Assembly: GCA_029465975.1 (NCBI GenBank)
Contig: CM055756.1
Coordinates: 3,913,601-3,977,600 of the forward strand
Length of the DNA stretch: 64,000 nucleotides
DNA from: Dallia pectoralis
Taxonomy: Eukaryota > Chordata > Actinopteri > Esociformes > Umbridae
Direction: 5' to 3'
Below are positions 60,901 through 64,000 of the stretch, in pieces. The translations under genes were made by a program, and so were the position numbers. The notes under the pieces are model-generated. The model was not told the DNA's origin. It did no database searches and saw only the letters and a program-made list of their open reading frames with translations. Each line of letters starts with the position of its first letter. The first letter of the stretch is position 1.

Positions 60901-61923
60901 TGGTGTTGTTATATATACTATATGTGTTATTTACAGTATGTGCCAGGTGTTGTTATATATACTATATGTGTTATTTACAGTATGTGCGTGGTGTTGTTAT
61001 ATATACTATATGTGTTATTTACAGTATGTGCGAGGTGTTGTTATATATACTATATGTGTTATTTACAGTATGTGCCAGGTGTTGTTATATATACTATATG
61101 TGTTATTTACAGTATGTGCCAGGTGTTGTTATATATACTATATGTGTTATTTACAGTATGTGCCAGGTGTTGTTATATATACTATATGTGTTATTTACAG
61201 TATGTGCGAGGTGTTGTTATATATACTATATGTGTTATTTACAGTATGTGCCAGGTGTTGTTATATATACTATATGTGTTATTTACAGTATGTGCGAGGT
61301 GTTGTTATATATACTATATGTGTTATTTACAGTATGTGCCAGGTGTTGTTATATATACTATATGTGTTATTTACAGTATGTGCGAGGTGTTGTTATATAT
61401 ACTATATGTGTTATTTACAGTATGTGCGTGGTGTTGTTATATATACTATATGTGTTATTTACAGTATGTGCCAGGTGTTGTTATATATACTATATGTGTT
61501 ATTTACAGTATGTGCGTGGTGTTGTTATATATACTATATGTGTTATTTACAGTATGTGCGAGGTGTTGTTATATATACTATATGTGTTATTTACAGTATG
61601 TGCGTGGTGTTGTTATATATACTATATGTGTTATTTACAGTATGTGCGAGGTGTTGTTATATATACTATATGTGTTATTTACAGTATGTGCGAGGTGTTG
61701 TTATATATACTATATGTGTTATTTACAGTATGTGCGAGGTGTTGTTATATATACTATATGTGTTATTTACAGTATGTGCGAGGTGTTGTTATATATACTA
61801 TATGTGTTATTTACAGTATGTGCGTGGTGTTGTTATATATACTATATGTGTTATTTACAGTATGTGCCAGGTGTTGTTATATATACTATATGTGTTATTT
61901 ACAGTATGTGCGTGGTGTTGTTA
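57977..61923 (+). repeat. 44-bp minisatellite, 3.95 kb, about 90 copies
   Basis: Unit AGTATGTGCGAGGTGTTGTT followed by ATATATACTATATGTGTTAT and TTAC. Main variants are GCGAGG, GCGTGG and GCCAGG. A few shortened units lie at 60400-60450 and 60645-60660. The plus-strand unit has no TAA, TAG or TGA in any frame and 44 is not a multiple of three, so all three plus frames stay open for over 1,320 codons. These are artefacts, not genes. GCCAGG units are more frequent after about 59700. Confidence 0.97.
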
Positions 61924-62135
61924 GGCATTCGGTCTAAAGGAGCAAAAACAACAAGCAATTGTTAAATATCGAAAGGCTGAATTACATCACATCCTATTAA
62001 AGACATTGCGTAACGTCATGACTGGCTGCCAACAGTTTCTGAGTGTGAAAGCGATCTGATAAAAGAGTATAATATAAGAGTATAATATAGGCCTATATGC
62101 CACACTTTCAACGTGAGAAAAGACTTCCTAACCAC

Positions 62136-62886
62136 AAATGCATGCGTGTATGCTACTGTTTACAGTACCGCGCTATGCTAACTGAATCCCCCTGTATGCT
62201 CATACACTCTAAATGCATGCGTGTATGCTACTGTTCACAGTACCGCGCTATGCTAACTGAATCCCACTGTATGCTCATACACTCTAAATGCATGCGTGTA
62301 TGCTACTGTTTACAGTACTGCGCTATGCTAACTGAATCCCACTGTATGCTAATACACTCTAAATGCATGCGTGTATGCTACTGTTCACAATACCGCGCTA
62401 TGCTAACTGAATCCCCCTGTATGTTCAAACACTCTAAATGCATGCGTGTATGCTACTGTTTACAGTACCGCGCTATGCTAACTGAATCCCACTGTATGCT
62501 AATACACTCTAAATGCATGCGTGTATGCTACTGTTCACAATACCGCGCTATGCTAACTGAATCCCCCTGTATGTTCAAACACTCTAAATGCATGTGTGTA
62601 TGCTACTGTTTACAGTACCGCGCTATGCTAACTGAATCCCCCTGTATGTTCATACACTCTAAATGCATGCGTGTATGCTACTGTTAACACTACCGCGCTA
62701 TGCTAACTGAATCCCCCTGTATGTTCAAACACTCTAAATGCATGCGTGTATGCTACTGTTCACAGTACCGCGCTATGCTAACTGAGTCCCCCTGTATGTT
62801 CATACACTCTAAATGCATGCGTGTATGCTACTGTTCACAGTACCGCGCTATGCTAACTGAGTCCCCCTGTATGCTCATACACTCTA
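62136..62886 (+). repeat. 75-bp minisatellite, 10 copies
   Basis: Unit starts AAATGCATGCGTGTATGCTA and contains ACAGTACCGCGCTATGCTAA and CTGAATCCCCCTGTATG. Units alternate between ACTGTATGCT and CCTGTATGTT forms and between TTTACAG and TTCACA(A/G) forms, giving a pairwise pattern. 75 bp equals 25 codons, so a 196-codon frame stays open by length alone. Confidence 0.95.
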
Positions 62887-63197
62887 AATCATAGGTCTGA
62901 TATAAACCTCAATAAAAACACAAATTCACATAGATACTTGTTACAAGCCTAAGGCCTGATACATCTCTGAATATGCCGGTCTCCTTTACTCATCTCCTTT
63001 CTCTTCTTGCTGTCTTCCGTGCATGCTCTCATTCACTGCACAGACATGATGGGAATCTTTCCTCTTTTGAATGTTAAATCCTTTCCGCCATCTCTCCCCC
63101 TCTCAGAGGTGTCTGGTAATAGATCACTCCCACCACCAGAGAAAAAGAGAAGTGAAGCGTTTCCCCAGGCGATAGAAGTACTTGTCGTTTTGAGCGG
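62887..63197. other. intron 1, nothing recognised
   Basis: Short single-copy stretch between two tandem arrays; no gene signal. Confidence 0.5.
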
Positions 63198-63365
63198 AGT
63201 GGGAACTGGCAGATGGGGAACACACTGGCATTTTGAGTCGAGTGGAAACTCGCAGACGGGCAACACACTGGCGTTTTGAGTAGAGTGGAAAGTTGCAGAT
63301 GAGCAAAAAACTGGCAATTCAAGTGGAGTGAGGAACTGGCAGATGGGGAACACACTGGGGTTTCC
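63198..63365 (+). repeat. 43-bp degenerate tandem repeat, about 4 copies
   Basis: Units share GTGG-AACT-GCAGA-GGG and AACACACTGG. A related piece (GGGGAACTGCAAAGTGGGAA) appears again at 63970-64000, so the array may continue past the window after an interruption. Confidence 0.75.
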
Positions 63366-63569
63366 ACTAGGGGTGACTCAATACTACTTTTTAATCTTTG
63401 ATTCCGAAGTGATTCTGCCACCTTCAGTATCTGCTGATATCGATACTAATCAGATACCATCTATTCCTCCCTTTTAAACAACTAAGATGTTAATAATACA
63501 TTTGTTTGGATGCCATTTGCTCAACCTAAGGATCTAATCTCACGTTCCAGCTAGCTAGCTATGTTCCCA

Positions 63570-63935
63570 TGTGTTTGTGATGGCTGTTTTCATAATTTTT
63601 GTATTGTTCTCACCTTTTCCTTCAGGTTGATTTCAGTTGATTATGCACACCTGGTTAGAGTTTGATAATTAGCAGGGCTACTTAAGTCACTGGGTGTGGT
63701 TGCACTGCACTTCTCATTGTTTTTACGTCACATCATATTGTAGGTGAGTGTTGTTATTGGTTATTGGTTTAGAGATTTTCATGGTAAGACGCTTGATAGC
63801 TCACTTTTATTTATTCAGTGTATGTTTTGCGTTTTTGTATTTGGTTTTCCTCGTTGATGGAAATAAAATACCACAAACGTGTTTACGCCTCTACGTTTGG
63901 CTCTCCACTGCACTTCAACCTTGACTTGTGACAAT
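63570..63935 (+). mobile_element. possible solo LTR or retroelement piece
   Basis: Resembles in layout the insertion at 54637..55023: a CTACTTAAGT promoter-like patch (63679), a GTAGGTGAGT block shared with that element (63740; compare 54830), AATAAAATA (63862) and a closing TTGTGACA. It could be a second member of the same family. It sits between pieces of the 43-bp repeat. Confidence 0.4.
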
Positions 63936-64000
63936 GTAACTTGGGTTTTGGGTAGGTTTTGGGTGGACGGGGAACTGCAAAGTGGGAAACGCTGGGGTTT

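Noticed and set aside
57914..61965. Three overlapping plus-strand open frames of more than 1,320 codons
   Set aside because: All are translations of one 44-bp minisatellite without stop triplets. The three frames give the same peptide cycle; there is no gene structure or homology.

Overview
This window is vertebrate, almost certainly teleost fish, genomic DNA. The only host gene I can support is a stargazin-type TARP gene (cacng2-like, voltage-dependent calcium channel gamma-2 / AMPA receptor auxiliary subunit). It lies on the minus strand and is split by very long introns. Its last three coding exons are present: exon 4 (10587..11119, with the stop codon and a C-terminal PDZ ligand), exon 3 (13248..13388) and exon 2 (36310..36393). 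Splice sites and phases fit one another. Exon 1, which should carry the start codon, was not found and must lie beyond position 64000, so intron 1 is longer than 27.6 kb. The fish assignment rests on the gene sequence plus Tc1, L2/Rex-like, hAT and BEL remnants of the kind common in teleosts. Several Tc1 remnants resemble salmonid/pike families as I remember them, but the species cannot be fixed from this sequence.

Layout: 1-10.4 kb is intergenic sequence downstream of the gene, with a dispersed repeat copy, a hAT remnant, a Tc1 remnant and a 2.7-kb 33-bp minisatellite. 10.5-13.4 kb holds exons 4 and 3. 13.4-36.3 kb is intron 2. It contains a Tc1 remnant split by a 1.3-kb foldback element, L2/Rex-like and hAT fragments, a GA-rich satellite, a nearly intact 7.7-kb BEL/Pao retrotransposon (19017..26705) with apparently identical LTRs, a 25-bp minisatellite and smaller arrays. 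36.4-64 kb is intron 1. It contains a 4.4-kb 31-bp array, a Tc1 remnant, a decayed L2/Rex-like LINE, Gypsy-like scraps, a 1.65-kb telomere-like hexamer array, a second copy of the 5' dispersed repeat in inverse orientation carrying a 387-bp insertion, a 3.9-kb 44-bp array and a 75-bp array.

The window is dominated by repeats. Roughly 16 kb, about a quarter, is tandem array, and much of the rest is decayed transposon. I saw no operon, CRISPR array, tRNA or rRNA gene. I found no new biochemical system. The observations most worth following are how the repeats arose and nested: a young BEL insertion with one reading-frame break, a foldback element inside a Tc1 copy, a minisatellite that grew out of a transposase-coding sequence, and higher-order duplications inside the large arrays.
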